A stretch of 64,000 bases of DNA from Actinomycetota bacterium (GTDB lineage: Bacteria; Actinomycetota; Actinomycetes; S36-B12): the NCBI GenBank assembly GCA_016717115.1, contig JADKGE010000007.1, positions 124,001 through 188,000 on the forward strand, read 5' to 3'. A program made the position numbers and the translations under genes. The notes beneath the pieces were generated by a model. It saw only the letters and a program-made list of their open reading frames with translations, searched no databases and was not told the origin of the DNA. Shown here piece by piece: positions 26,961 to 36,842 of this stretch (within the stretch, counting starts at the first letter, position 1; each line of letters begins with the position of its first letter).

Positions 26961-29675
26961 TCAGGGCATATGCGGAGCGGCGGAGCCGATCGACTCGCGC
27001 ACCGACTCGTAGCGCTCGGCGGGGTCGATCCGCCAGCCCACGTTGTGCTCGGTGAGTTCGCGCGGATCGGCCCACTGGTCGGCGACACCGATGAGGCGCG
27101 TGTCATGCGAAGCGATGGCCGAGACCGTCTGCTGGATGGTCAGCCCGTCGACGCCGGCCGGGCCCTGGATCACATGCTGAGGGAAGACGACGCCCCAGCG
27201 CTGCCAGCCGAACAGGTCGGCGGGCTCGGCCGCAGCCGCCGCAGCCGCGGTGACGGCGATCTGGAGGCCTCGGTCGGACAGCAGGCGCAGCGCCTGACCC
27301 GCCCCGGTCGGCACGGTGTCGAACATCACGATGGTGCGCGCGCACTCGCGGCGGCTGAGGAACGGGGTGAGCAGGTTGGGCAGGGCCAGCTCGTTGGCGT
27401 CGGGGTGGAGCAGCGTGGGCGGCAGGGACACGACGATGGGCAGGTCGGCGTGGCCGAGGTGGTCGGCCTCCGCGTAGACCGCCTTCATCCGCTCCAGGAT
27501 GATCCGGGTTGCCTCGGCCGCGAGTCGGGGCTGGCGGCCCACGAGACTCAGGAACGTGGACGCCTCGGAGAGGTCGAGCGTGCCGAAGGACCGTTGCCAG
27601 CCGACGAGCGCGACGAGGGCGTCGTGGTTGCCACCGGTCACCCGCACGACGGGCGTGAACTGCGTGGTGAAGGGATTGCCGGTGCTCGACACGTGGTCGG
27701 CGTTCAGCAGGTGCAGGACGTCGATGGCGGTGACCGGTCCGCTCGTGTCACCGATGATGTCCTCGGGCCGGATGTCGTAGGACATCAGGTTCTCGATGGC
27801 GAACGGGTCGCGAGAGCTCTGGTCGGCGGCCAGCCGATTGAGCGCGGTGGCCATGAGGCCGTCGCACGTGAACTCGTCGACCTGGTGCGCCGCGTAGCCG
27901 AACGAGACGCTCACATGGACGTCGACGTCGAGCCGCGCCGACGGCACCGACCCATGGTCGTTGATGTGCTGCTGGAGGCCCCGAAGCGTGGCGATGCCGT
28001 TGCGGATGATCGGCCCACCGCTGAGGGCCACCCACAGGCGGCCCGGTGCCTCGTACGCGACGAAGAGGTCGTGCCCGGCGAAATCGGCATGGCCGAGGGC
28101 GAGGCGCATCACCTGGGCGACGGCCGCCTGCTCGAACCGGCCACCCTCGAGCGCACCGAAGTCGTCGATGGCGTAGACGCCGATGATGAGCGAGTCGCTG
28201 TGCGGATTCTCGTCGGCCCTCGCCTGCATGCGCTCGACGGCCTGGCCGAACGCGTCGAGCGTGGGCCACCGGCTGACGCCGTCGAACATCGCGTCGAAGG
28301 CGGTGCCCAACCGGTCGTCGTCCGACGAGAGGACCGGGGTGAGCAGGGTCGAGGTGGCGAGGTCGGTGTAGAGCTCGACCAGCTGGCGGGATCGTGTCAT
28401 GAACCAGCCGGTCCACAGCCAGCCCGCGATGGTGACGCTGCTGCGATTGGGATGGTCTGGAGTCGGGTAGAGAGGGAGGCGCAGGTTCGGCCGCAGCGTC
28501 ACCGCATGCGGATCGGGTTCCGGCGCATGGTCGTACTGATCGACCGCGACCAAGTGGGTCGTGACGTGCCCCTTGGCATCGTCGAGCACGACCATCACGC
28601 GGGTCGCGCCGAAGATCGACACGGCCATGCGGGCGGCGATCGGCGCGGATGCCCTGCTGGCCAGTTCCGAGCCCAAGGACCCGTCGGCGATTCGCGTCAT
28701 GATCTCGGCCGCGTGGGTGGCCCACATGGTCATGGTGCGCATCGCGTCGCGGCTCCACAGGCGGATCGCGACGAACCAGAGCACCAGCCACGCGGCGGCG
28801 AGCACGCCGAGTCCGGCAAGCGATCCGGCGACGACGCCGTCCCCGGTGACCAAAGTGCTCACGACGTCGCTGACGATCACGACCAGCCAGGCGATGAATG
28901 CACTAATAAAAACGACGACGATGCGCCGGGTGTCCACCGCATCGCGGGCGAAGGCCCAGCGGGTGCGATCGCCGTTGACCCACCGCTCCAGGGCGTTGAA
29001 GACCAGCCCCACGTACATCGCCACGAGGCCGGCCAGGACGAGGGGCGCGATCGATCCCTGGACGCTCACCGACGCGGCCAGCGGGCTGATGATGATGTAG
29101 GCCACACCGCCGCTGGCCGCCGAGGTCCACGCCAGGAGGAGGTTGTGGAACCGGGCGTTGGGGTCGGAGGCCAGGTCGGTTCGGCTCTTGAAGAACATCC
29201 GCAGGATGAGCGCAGCGCCGAAGAACAGGACCGACAGCTCGGCGTCGTAGTACAGGCCCGCCAGCATCGCGCCGACCAGGACCGCGTCGAAGGTGATGGT
29301 CGTCGACCGCCAAGGGCGGATCGGCGCGGAGGGGTTGCTGAGCACTTCGCGCGTGAGCGCCGCGTTGCGGGTGCGGAAGATGGCCTGCGGAGCGAAGACG
29401 GTCACGAGCACGAGCGAGATGGCCGCTACGAATGTGGTGGGGTTGATCTGGGGGAAGTGGGCGCCGGAGGAGATGTCCGGGATGAGCAGGACGATGGCCG
29501 CGAGCATGGTGATCGCCCCGGAGGCGATGAAGAAGATGCTGACCACGCCGACCCGGTACTGCAGGTGCCGCTCGAGTTCGCTGTGGGGCCGGTAGGCGGA
29601 AACCGGGTGCAACCAAGCGCCGACGGTCCGCCCAAAGGCAGCCGCCGTCGACCGAACACCGCTTGAGCGGGTCAT
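26961..29675 (-). CDS. Membrane protein with degenerate GGDEF and EAL domains
   Basis: 904 residues. About eight or nine hydrophobic helices occupy residues 40-330. Then comes a GGDEF-like domain (about 460-620) whose active loop reads roughly APGRLWVALSGG, without GGDEF, followed by an EAL-like domain (about 640-880) where the signature is DALVALVGW. Cyclase and phosphodiesterase residues are missing, so it is probably a c-di-GMP effector or sensor rather than an enzyme, like FimX or LapD. Its position next to the pilus island favours a pilus-related role (inference). The ATG at 29675 has no ribosome site, but TACCAT lies 5 nt before it. Confidence 0.7.
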   Translation of the reverse strand: MTRSSGVRSTAAAFGRTVGAWLHPVSAYRPHSELERHLQYRVGVVSIFFIASGAITMLAAIVLLIPDISSGAHFPQINPTTFVAAISLVLVTVFAPQAIFRTRNAALTREVLSNPSAPIRPWRSTTITFDAVLVGAMLAGLYYDAELSVLFFGAALILRMFFKSRTDLASDPNARFHNLLLAWTSAASGGVAYIIISPLAASVSVQGSIAPLVLAGLVAMYVGLVFNALERWVNGDRTRWAFARDAVDTRRIVVVFISAFIAWLVVIVSDVVSTLVTGDGVVAGSLAGLGVLAAAWLVLWFVAIRLWSRDAMRTMTMWATHAAEIMTRIADGSLGSELASRASAPIAARMAVSIFGATRVMVVLDDAKGHVTTHLVAVDQYDHAPEPDPHAVTLRPNLRLPLYPTPDHPNRSSVTIAGWLWTGWFMTRSRQLVELYTDLATSTLLTPVLSSDDDRLGTAFDAMFDGVSRWPTLDAFGQAVERMQARADENPHSDSLIIGVYAIDDFGALEGGRFEQAAVAQVMRLALGHADFAGHDLFVAYEAPGRLWVALSGGPIIRNGIATLRGLQQHINDHGSVPSARLDVDVHVSVSFGYAAHQVDEFTCDGLMATALNRLAADQSSRDPFAIENLMSYDIRPEDIIGDTSGPVTAIDVLHLLNADHVSSTGNPFTTQFTPVVRVTGGNHDALVALVGWQRSFGTLDLSEASTFLSLVGRQPRLAAEATRIILERMKAVYAEADHLGHADLPIVVSLPPTLLHPDANELALPNLLTPFLSRRECARTIVMFDTVPTGAGQALRLLSDRGLQIAVTAAAAAAAEPADLFGWQRWGVVFPQHVIQGPAGVDGLTIQQTVSAIASHDTRLIGVADQWADPRELTEHNVGWRIDPAERYESVRESIGSAAPHMP

Positions 29676-29680
29676 GATTC

Positions 29681-29686
29681 ATGGTA
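29681..29686 (-). promoter_or_regulatory. -10 element of the GGDEF/EAL-like gene
   Basis: TACCAT on the minus strand, 5 nt before ATG 29675. No Shine-Dalgarno sequence is visible, so leaderless translation is likely. Confidence 0.4.
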
Positions 29687-29726
29687 GCGCTGCGCGCCCT
29701 GCTTACGCGGAACGCAACGATGGTCC

Positions 29727-29732
29727 GATAAT
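29727..29732 (+). promoter_or_regulatory. -10 element of the NlpC/P60 gene
   Basis: GATAAT exactly 6 nt before ATG 29739. The overlapping TCCGATAA (29724-29731) also resembles a FliA/WhiG -10, but no matching -35 is present. Confidence 0.45.
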
Positions 29733-29738
29733 GGGGGC

Positions 29739-31238
29739 ATGCGACGTCCACGGACTGCCGGGGGATCCCGTGCGCCCTTGGTCGTCGGCATGCTCTCCGG
29801 CACCCTGGTGGCCGGACTCCTGGGGTTCTCGCTCAGCGCGGCCCAGGCCGACAACGGTCCCGGCAAGGGGACCGACGACGCGACGTCCGGCCCGCTCCAG
29901 GCCGGTGGCGGCTCCGCCGGCTCGTCGTCCCCGAAGCCGAAGCCGGCCGATGGCAGCGAGATCGGCTCGGCCGACCCGCTCCAGGCCGGCGGGGGCGCGC
30001 TCCCGGGCGTGAAGCCGCAGAGTGCGGCCGATGCCGAACCGGCCACCGCGGGCGCCAGCGTGGGGGATGCCGCGCCGCCGATGGACCCGAACTTCGTCGA
30101 CAACTACTCGCAGGTGTGGAAGCAGATCGAGTCGGGCAAGCGCCGCTCCGCCCGCCTCAGCGAGACCCTCGCATCGGCCAAGCGAAGCCTCGCCGGTTCG
30201 TCCAGCGATGTGGCCCAGGCCATCCGCGAGCGCGGCCGAGCCGATGCGCAGCTCGCCGGAGCCGAGGCCAAGTTCGGTGCGTCCGTGCGCAACCTGTACA
30301 TCACCGGCACGACCGACGTCGACGTCATCCTCGGCGCGTTGGGCAGCAAGCCGGACGACCTGCTCGCCAACCTCGACTCCTTCGTCTATCTTCGCTCGGC
30401 GACGGGATCCAAGAGCGACGACTACATCGCGGCTCAGCAGACGTCGGTGGTCACCCAGTCGGCCGCGGCCGAGGCGATCATCCGCGAGAGCGACGAGCGC
30501 GACCGGATGGCGGAGATCCTCGCCGACCTGACGACCACGAAGAAGCGGTTGAAGAAGGACCAGGCCGAACTGCAGCGGCTGGTTGCCGCGGCTGCCCCGC
30601 AGACGGTGGTCGGCAAGAACGGCTGTCCCACGGAGGTGCTGGCCGGCACGGTGCCGGAGGGCGTCAGGATCAAGGCGCTGTGCAGCTACGCCGTCAAGCA
30701 CGCACCGACGGTGCAGGCGGCCGTGGCCATCAAGTGGGCCCTGCTGCGTCTGGGCGCCCCGTATGCCTGCGAAGGCATCGGTCGCCTGGAGCCCTGGCGC
30801 TACGACTGCTCGTCGTACGTCTCGCGGGCCTACGCCGAAGGCGCCGGGCTCGGCACCGCTGGCGACACCTGGGCCCCGTCCACCCGCAACATGGTGCCCT
30901 GGGACGGAGTCCCGCTCGATCAGCACTACGCGCCGATCCCGCCGACGATGCTCCGCCCGGGCGACCTCGTCCTCTACGACACCTGCCCGGCCGGCGAGAC
31001 CTGCAGCTACCGGCACGTCGCGATGTACCTCGGCCCGATGGTCAAGGGCGGCGCGCCGATGATGGCGCACACGAACGGCTGCGGCCTCGTCGCCCACGTC
31101 GCGCCCTTCACCGGCACCGACGTGCCCAACTACCTTGGCGCCCGCCGCGTGGTGGCGCTCAAGGGCGAGAAGATCCATACCGTGTTCGCCGTGCCGAAGA
31201 AGCCCGAAAAGCAGGACAAACCGGCCAAGAAGAACTGA
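29739..31238 (+). CDS. NlpC/P60 peptidoglycan endopeptidase with coiled-coil domain
   Basis: 499 residues. An N-terminal signal or anchor helix (about 13-35) is followed by a low-complexity tether, then a coiled-coil region (about 115-290) like the regulatory arm of RipA/CwlO-type hydrolases. The C-terminal NlpC/P60 domain has the catalytic Cys in YDCSSYVSRAY (about 358) and the His in RHVAMYLG (about 425). It should cut the peptide stems of peptidoglycan, acting in cell separation or in making room for the pilus. It directly precedes the minor pilin operon, which suggests a link with pilus passage through the wall, but that is inference. Confidence 0.85.
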   Translation: MRRPRTAGGSRAPLVVGMLSGTLVAGLLGFSLSAAQADNGPGKGTDDATSGPLQAGGGSAGSSSPKPKPADGSEIGSADPLQAGGGALPGVKPQSAADAEPATAGASVGDAAPPMDPNFVDNYSQVWKQIESGKRRSARLSETLASAKRSLAGSSSDVAQAIRERGRADAQLAGAEAKFGASVRNLYITGTTDVDVILGALGSKPDDLLANLDSFVYLRSATGSKSDDYIAAQQTSVVTQSAAAEAIIRESDERDRMAEILADLTTTKKRLKKDQAELQRLVAAAAPQTVVGKNGCPTEVLAGTVPEGVRIKALCSYAVKHAPTVQAAVAIKWALLRLGAPYACEGIGRLEPWRYDCSSYVSRAYAEGAGLGTAGDTWAPSTRNMVPWDGVPLDQHYAPIPPTMLRPGDLVLYDTCPAGETCSYRHVAMYLGPMVKGGAPMMAHTNGCGLVAHVAPFTGTDVPNYLGARRVVALKGEKIHTVFAVPKKPEKQDKPAKKN

Positions 31239-31312
31239 CCGCCTCGCAGGGCGGCAGCCGAACCCGAAGGTCGGCGGGTTATTGGCAACAGTCGCGCCTC
31301 GTTTGGTCCGAA

Positions 31313-31344
31313 ACCCCTCATGGACTAGTCAGTCGGCGAGGGGT
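31313..31344 (+). other. Hairpin that could hide the ribosome site of the first pilin gene
   Basis: ACCCCTC (31313-31319) is complementary to GAGGGGT (31338-31344), the likely ribosome site of the gene starting at 31350. A 7-bp stem with an 18-nt loop would block it. TCCGAAAC (31307-31314) resembles the pilA -10, but no good -35 is visible. Confidence 0.35.
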
Positions 31345-31349
31345 GTGCC

Positions 31350-32843
31350 ATGAGCAGGCGAACTGCCTCAGGCATCCGCTGCGTGCACTCCGGTGCCGCG
31401 GTGCGACCCGCAGCGCCGGAGGACGGCTTCACCCTCGTCGAGGTCCTGGCCGCGATGTTCCTGTTCGTCATCCTGTCGACGGCCACGGCCGCCATCCTCA
31501 TCCAGGGCATGACCGCCCTGCGCGAGAACGCCGATCGCGTCACGGCCGCCAACATCGCCCGCTCGGAGATCGAGTACCTGCGTGACCTGGCCCGCCTCGA
31601 CCCGGACATCATCCCCATCGGCCAGTTCACCGGCGCCATCCCGCCGGCCACGGCCCCCGAGTTCGTCTCGCTCCTGTCCACCGACTACGTGGACCCGATC
31701 CTCCTGAACACCGACTACGAGATCAACACGACCAGCCAGTGGGTCGACTTCGCCTCCCTGGCCGACCCGAGCCCCGACGCGTCGGCGTGCGACGCCGAGT
31801 ACCCCGTCGCGACCTACCTTCGCGTCGTCGTCACCGTGTCGAGCCCCACCCTGAAGGAGCCGGCCTCGCTCCAGACGAACATCACGCAGCAGCGGGTCGC
31901 GGACGCGGTCAGCGAGGACGCCGTCGGTGCGGCCGCCATCTCAGTGGTCAACTCCGCCACGGTGCCGGTGAGCGATGTCGTGGTCACCTTCACCGACGCC
32001 TTCCACCAGGAGAACAACAAGTCGGCCCTGACGACGGGTTTCGACGGCTGCCTGTTCCTGCCCAGCCTCGTGCCGACCGCCAGCCTCGTCGTCACCATCT
32101 CTCGCGACGGCTACGTGGCCTCGCCGGCGTCGGGGACCTCGAAGACGCTGGCCATCTCCGACGGAGTGGTCACCAAGGTGACCTTCGAGTACGCCGCCGC
32201 CGCGACCCTGCGGTTCACCGGCAACGACCCCGACCATCCGCTGCCGGCGGACCTGGCCGTGCAGTGGAAGGTCAAGGGCACGGGCGGCTCAATAGAGGAC
32301 AACGCGATCACCGACGTCGTCACGGGCCTGTGGCCCGGTGACGAGGTCGAGGCATGGGCGGGCTTCTGCCCGGATGCCGATCCGCTGTTCACGGCGTCGG
32401 CCCGATCCTCCTTCGCCCTCTCGCCCGGGGCGACCACGGTGGCGCAGCTGCCCGTCGTCCCGCTGCGGATCCGCGGCCTGCTTCCCGACGAGCCCGTGAC
32501 CGCCATCCACGCGGACGACTGCGACTCCACGCTCGCCCTCGGTCGCAGCGCAGAGACCGGTCCGCTCCTCGTGGGCGTTCCCTACGGCGACTGGAAGTTC
32601 AGGGCGGCGGGGGAGAACATCACGCCGGAGAATCCGCTGTCACCGCCGGCCCCCGGGGTGTCTGCGGAGGTCGTCGTCATCACCTTCACCCAGGACGAGA
32701 TCAAGGCGACCCCGTCGCCCACGGCGACGGACTCGGGGTCACCGTCACCGTCACCCACGGAGCCGGAGCCCACGCCGACGGAGCCTGAACCCACGCCGAC
32801 CCCCAGCGACTCGGGGTCTTTGGGCGAGGAACTGGGTCCATGA
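31350..32843 (+). CDS. PilV-like minor pilin with large beta-rich extension
   Basis: 497 residues. A class III signal reads EDGFTLVEVLAAMFLF, cut by PilD after Gly (about residue 26), with Glu at +5. The helix is followed by Cys-containing beta-rich domains, one resembling a carboxypeptidase-regulatory-like fold (about 205-280). It ends in a Pro/Thr/Glu-rich tail. It is much longer than ordinary minor pilins, so it may sit at the pilus tip as an adhesin. It is first of three coupled genes; the stop overlaps the next start (ATGA). GAGGGGT lies before ATG 31350. Confidence 0.85.
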   Translation: MSRRTASGIRCVHSGAAVRPAAPEDGFTLVEVLAAMFLFVILSTATAAILIQGMTALRENADRVTAANIARSEIEYLRDLARLDPDIIPIGQFTGAIPPATAPEFVSLLSTDYVDPILLNTDYEINTTSQWVDFASLADPSPDASACDAEYPVATYLRVVVTVSSPTLKEPASLQTNITQQRVADAVSEDAVGAAAISVVNSATVPVSDVVVTFTDAFHQENNKSALTTGFDGCLFLPSLVPTASLVVTISRDGYVASPASGTSKTLAISDGVVTKVTFEYAAAATLRFTGNDPDHPLPADLAVQWKVKGTGGSIEDNAITDVVTGLWPGDEVEAWAGFCPDADPLFTASARSSFALSPGATTVAQLPVVPLRIRGLLPDEPVTAIHADDCDSTLALGRSAETGPLLVGVPYGDWKFRAAGENITPENPLSPPAPGVSAEVVVITFTQDEIKATPSPTATDSGSPSPSPTEPEPTPTEPEPTPTPSDSGSLGEELGP

Positions 32844-33577
32844 TGACCGGGCCCAGGTTCTTGAGGCACCGACGACCGCCGGCCCCGACCGGCGACGACG
32901 GCTTCACACTGGTCGAGCTGCTGGCCGCCATGGCGATCTTCAGCATCCTCATGGCGCTGGTGTCGTCCGCCCTCCTCTCAGGGATGACGAGCGTGAGCCA
33001 CCTGGCCCAACGCTCCGAGCAGCAGGCAAGTGACCGGGTCGTGTCGGAGACGATCTCTCGAATCCTGCGCTATGCCGTGGGTCCGGAGCGCGCCAGGGCA
33101 GCCTTCGAATCGGTGAGCGCGACCTCGCTGGTGTTCTACTCCGCATCCGGCTTCGCCGGCTCGAACGACCGGCCGAACCGGGTCGAGGTCCGGTTCGACC
33201 CGGCGACTGACCTGGTGGTGCTGACGGTCACGCCGCCGATGCTCAACCCGGACGCCGACTCCAGCATCGCCAGCGCCGACTCCTGGACGTGGCCCGCCGC
33301 GGGGGCCAACAGCCGGGTGCTCATGCGCTCGACCAACGGCCAGTCGCCCATCGCCTTCAGCGTGCGGCTGCGCTGCTTCAAGACCACCCCCGCCTGCCCG
33401 GTGCGGGCCCCTGGCACGGTGATCACCACGGCCCTCCTGCCGGCCAACGCGCTCGACGAGTTCGAGAACGAGTACGTCGAGTCGGTCGTCCTCACCGTCG
33501 GGGACCCCGAGTACCCGGACAACCTGGTCACTCAGCAGGTCCGCATGCAGAACCTCTACCGAGTCTCGGGGGTGTAG
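32840..33577 (+). CDS. PilW-like minor pilin
   Basis: 245 residues. Class III signal peptide DDGFTLVELLAAMAIFSIL with cleavage after Gly (about 21) and Glu at +5. The rest is a beta-rich pilin head with one Cys pair (RCFKTTPACP). It probably forms part of the initiating tip complex with its two neighbours. The ATG overlaps the upstream stop (ATGA), indicating translational coupling; an ATG 3 nt later is an alternative start. Confidence 0.85.
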   Translation: MMTGPRFLRHRRPPAPTGDDGFTLVELLAAMAIFSILMALVSSALLSGMTSVSHLAQRSEQQASDRVVSETISRILRYAVGPERARAAFESVSATSLVFYSASGFAGSNDRPNRVEVRFDPATDLVVLTVTPPMLNPDADSSIASADSWTWPAAGANSRVLMRSTNGQSPIAFSVRLRCFKTTPACPVRAPGTVITTALLPANALDEFENEYVESVVLTVGDPEYPDNLVTQQVRMQNLYRVSGV

Positions 33578-33579
33578 CC

Positions 33580-35988
33580 ATGCGTCAGCGCCTGGGACAT
33601 CGTGAGTCCACAACCTTCCGTGACGACTCCGGAATCGCCATGCTCCTCGTCATCGGCTTCAGCATGCTGATGCTGGGTCTTGCGCTTGTCGTCACGCAGT
33701 CGGTGATCCGGCAGATCGTGCCGTCGAACCGCGCCGACCACTCCTACTCGGCACTCGCCGCGGCCGAGGCCGGCATCTTCGACTACCACAAGCACCTGCT
33801 GGACGATCCGACGTACTACCTCGCCGACGAGGACAATCCCGCGGTCTCCGGCTGGGTGGAGGTGCCGGGCTACCAGGATCCGGACGGAGCCGACAACCCG
33901 TCAGGCGACAGCGAGTACCGGATCGTCGTCGACCGAACCAGACTCGGCAGCGCGGGCGAGCTCGTGGTCTTCGCCATCGGGCGTTCCCCCCGGAATCTCG
34001 CGGGCACCTCGGGTGACGGAACACAGGTGGTGCGCGCGGTCCAGGCGATCTGGTCCAAGAGGTCGACGCTCGACTATGTGTACATGAGCGACATCGAGAC
34101 ACCGGCCCCGGACCTGCCGGGCGCGTACTCCACGGCGGCCAACAGCGGCGGCACCGGAAAGACCGCGCAGCAGGTGGCCCGGCTGCTGTGCTCGCGTCGG
34201 TGGTACCAGGCCGGCCAGATCGACCCCTCGGGTACGCAGGGCAACCAGCGCAACCTCAACTTCTGCCAGTGGGCCGGCATCTACACGAGCGAGAAGCTCG
34301 TCGGCAGGCTGCACACCAACGACGTGTGGCGGCTCGAGGCGACCAACCTGACCAACACGGTCACCCCCGGGTACATCACGTCGTCATGCCGCAACTCGAC
34401 CGAGGGTCTCGTCAGCGGAGAGGTCGGCTGCGGAACGGTGCGCCGGTTCATCTCGACCACGGCGAGCGGTCTCAACAGCAACAACGGCGCGAATGCGAAG
34501 TGGACGGCGAGCACGACCTTCCAGGGCGACGCCTGGCGCCCGAGCAACAGCGCTCCCGATCCGACGGGAATCAAGACCGCCTACGCCTCCGTGCTGGAGC
34601 TGCCGAACTCGCCGGCCCTGCTGAAGAAGAGGTCCGGGGACACCGGCTGCGTGTATACGGGCCCGACGCGCTTCCGGTTCACCAGCGACGGATACGTCTT
34701 CGTGACCAGTCCGGACACCAAGTTCACCAGCTCTGACTGCGGCGGCGGACCGTCCGGGAACGCCCTCATGGCGACCTCGGCCACCTCCCAGCCGACCGTA
34801 GCGGTGAATCTCGCGAGCTTCGTCGATCCGGTGTTCTACGTCCAGGACGTGCAACGGCCCGCGGCCGGCGGCGCGGATCCCGATCCTGACTTCGACTACG
34901 ACACGCCCAACGAGTGGGCGAGCGTGACACCCCCGACTCTGCCGAATGAGCCGTCCTGCCAGCCGAAGTTCGGCACGAACATCTACCCGTTCGTCATCCC
35001 CAACGCGGCAGTCGACTCGGGCGAGGCGGCGGGCTTCAACGGGTCGGCGACCGGCCTGCACTACAAGGGCTTCCCCTCCGAGCTGGCTGACCCGGCATCG
35101 CCGTGGTACTCCTCGAACTGTGCTCTCGGCGACGCCTACGTGCAGGGAAAGTTCAACGGGCGCGTGACCCTGGCGACGGAAGGCAACATCGTCCTGACCA
35201 GCACCCTGGCCGACTCGACGTCGTCCACCGTCGTGGGGGCCAACTACGGAAAGCCCGCGACGACGTCCGAGAGCATCATCGGCCTCGTGTCCAAGAAGTT
35301 CACCTACATCTACCGTCCGTTCGCCGCACCGATCTCCACCAACCCACCGAAGTGGGTCGGCGACTGGAAGGAGGCCAACTCCCGCGATCCGGTGTTCAAC
35401 TTCGCCATCCTCGCGATCGACCAGTGCTTCGCGGCGCAGGATCCGTACACCGCGACGTCCCCCAGCGACCCGACGTACGGGGACCGCAACGGCAACATCT
35501 ACCTGTGGGGATCGCTGGCGCAGAAGTACCGCTGCGTCGTCGGGTCGACGGGCGGATACAACAAGGTCTACAAGTACGACGACCGCCTGATGCGCAGCGT
35601 CCCGCCCGCCATGCTCGAACTGTCCGACGAGGACTGGGGCACGGAGACGACGGACAGCGACGCGGCCATCAAGGCGCCGTTCAGCGAGATCACCCCCGTG
35701 CGCATGACCTACGGGGAGACGGACGCATGGTTCCCGCTGTCCATCGAGACCGACTACTCCAGTTCGATCAGCAACGTGCGCGTCATGCCGACCGGCAGCG
35801 CGGGGACCACACCGGCGGTCCAGTCGATGGCGTACGGCGGAGGGACGGCGTGGATGGTGCACGTGGAGCCCACCGGTCCGGGCGTCGTCATCATCCGGTA
35901 CGACGTCACGCACGGCAGCCAGTCGACGACGGCCGTCATCAAGGAGTCCCGCAGCATGCTCGTCTGGGTCGACGATCCGCTCAACTGA
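33580..35988 (+). CDS. PilX-like pilus assembly protein, large
   Basis: 802 residues. The N-terminus DDSGIAMLLVIGFSMLMLG resembles the PilX N-terminal segment: Gly precedes the hydrophobic helix, but the FTLVE pattern is absent. A very long extracellular region follows with several Cys pairs, similar in architecture to surface proteins carried by minor pilins. It begins 2 nt after the upstream stop and is third in the minor pilin operon. The size suggests an adhesive or tip function. The terminal 100 residues are beta-rich. Confidence 0.8.
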   Translation: MRQRLGHRESTTFRDDSGIAMLLVIGFSMLMLGLALVVTQSVIRQIVPSNRADHSYSALAAAEAGIFDYHKHLLDDPTYYLADEDNPAVSGWVEVPGYQDPDGADNPSGDSEYRIVVDRTRLGSAGELVVFAIGRSPRNLAGTSGDGTQVVRAVQAIWSKRSTLDYVYMSDIETPAPDLPGAYSTAANSGGTGKTAQQVARLLCSRRWYQAGQIDPSGTQGNQRNLNFCQWAGIYTSEKLVGRLHTNDVWRLEATNLTNTVTPGYITSSCRNSTEGLVSGEVGCGTVRRFISTTASGLNSNNGANAKWTASTTFQGDAWRPSNSAPDPTGIKTAYASVLELPNSPALLKKRSGDTGCVYTGPTRFRFTSDGYVFVTSPDTKFTSSDCGGGPSGNALMATSATSQPTVAVNLASFVDPVFYVQDVQRPAAGGADPDPDFDYDTPNEWASVTPPTLPNEPSCQPKFGTNIYPFVIPNAAVDSGEAAGFNGSATGLHYKGFPSELADPASPWYSSNCALGDAYVQGKFNGRVTLATEGNIVLTSTLADSTSSTVVGANYGKPATTSESIIGLVSKKFTYIYRPFAAPISTNPPKWVGDWKEANSRDPVFNFAILAIDQCFAAQDPYTATSPSDPTYGDRNGNIYLWGSLAQKYRCVVGSTGGYNKVYKYDDRLMRSVPPAMLELSDEDWGTETTDSDAAIKAPFSEITPVRMTYGETDAWFPLSIETDYSSSISNVRVMPTGSAGTTPAVQSMAYGGGTAWMVHVEPTGPGVVIIRYDVTHGSQSTTAVIKESRSMLVWVDDPLN

Positions 35989-36050
35989 GCCCAGTGTCAC
36001 TATCGTTCGTTGTGCGGTCCGCCGCGTGAGGATCGATGTGGGAGGCGCTC

Positions 36051-36842
36051 GTGCAGGGGGTTGACAAGGACACGGCCGAGGAGTTCTTCGGCCGCCTCGT
36101 CAGCAGTGCGCAGATCCTGAGTGATGCCAGCCGCGACTACGCGCGAGACGGCGAGCCGGTGTCATCGGTCGCCTGCGCGTTGGGCGCCGACGTCGCAACG
36201 TTGGGGTCGGTCGTCTGGGAGCGGCTCAACATCGCGCCCCGCTCGCCCCAGCGGCAGTTCTTCGAGGCCGCCTCGGCGGTCATGGCATCGTTGGGCGGGC
36301 TCGGTTCGGGGCCGGGCGGCACGGTGACAGCGGCCGACGTCCTGACGGCCACCCGCGCCCGACTGGCCGCCTCCTTCGACGCGTCGCTGGCCGACGACGT
36401 GGCGACGCGCTGGCCGGGCATCGAGCACCTGGGTGGCATGCCAGCGCCCACGCAGGACGACGTCGATGCCGACGTGCTTCGACGGCTCGAGGGGCTCCGG
36501 CCCGGAGCCTTCGTCGAGGCACGGCGAGCGGCGGCCCTCAGCGCGATGCGCGTGGCCCAGGACAGCCGCATCCGCGGCGAGATCCCGGAGGCCATCCAGG
36601 CGGCCTACGAGAGTGACTACCTGTCGCTGGAGGCGTACCTCGTCGAGTCGGCGACGGCAGCCGGCGACGCGGCCCTGTTCACCGTGACGACACGGTGGGT
36701 GCTGGCGACGCATTCGCTGTCCGCCCTGACGGGCCTGCCGCCCGGCTTCCCGGAGGCCGTTGCGTGCATCCGTGATGCCCTCGTGGATGGGCTCGGGGAT
36801 GCCGACGGCACCCGCCTTCGATCGACGTTGGTGCCGGCCTAG
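36051..36842 (+). CDS. Conserved-looking protein of unknown function in the pilus island
   Basis: 263 residues from GTG 36051, chosen because GGGAGG (36041-36046) lies 4-5 nt before it; ATG 36036 is an alternative with no ribosome site. The protein is acidic and Ala-rich, predicted helical, with no signal peptide or membrane segment, so it is cytoplasmic. No family recognised. It converges with pilO, whose stop is immediately adjacent. TATCGT at 36001-36006 could be its -10. Confidence 0.6.
   Translation: MQGVDKDTAEEFFGRLVSSAQILSDASRDYARDGEPVSSVACALGADVATLGSVVWERLNIAPRSPQRQFFEAASAVMASLGGLGSGPGGTVTAADVLTATRARLAASFDASLADDVATRWPGIEHLGGMPAPTQDDVDADVLRRLEGLRPGAFVEARRAAALSAMRVAQDSRIRGEIPEAIQAAYESDYLSLEAYLVESATAAGDAALFTVTTRWVLATHSLSALTGLPPGFPEAVACIRDALVDGLGDADGTRLRSTLVPA

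Noticed and set aside
26181..29666. Plus-strand open frame of 1161 residues
   Set aside because: Antisense to the GGDEF/EAL-like and LuxR genes, with shadow composition and no domain.
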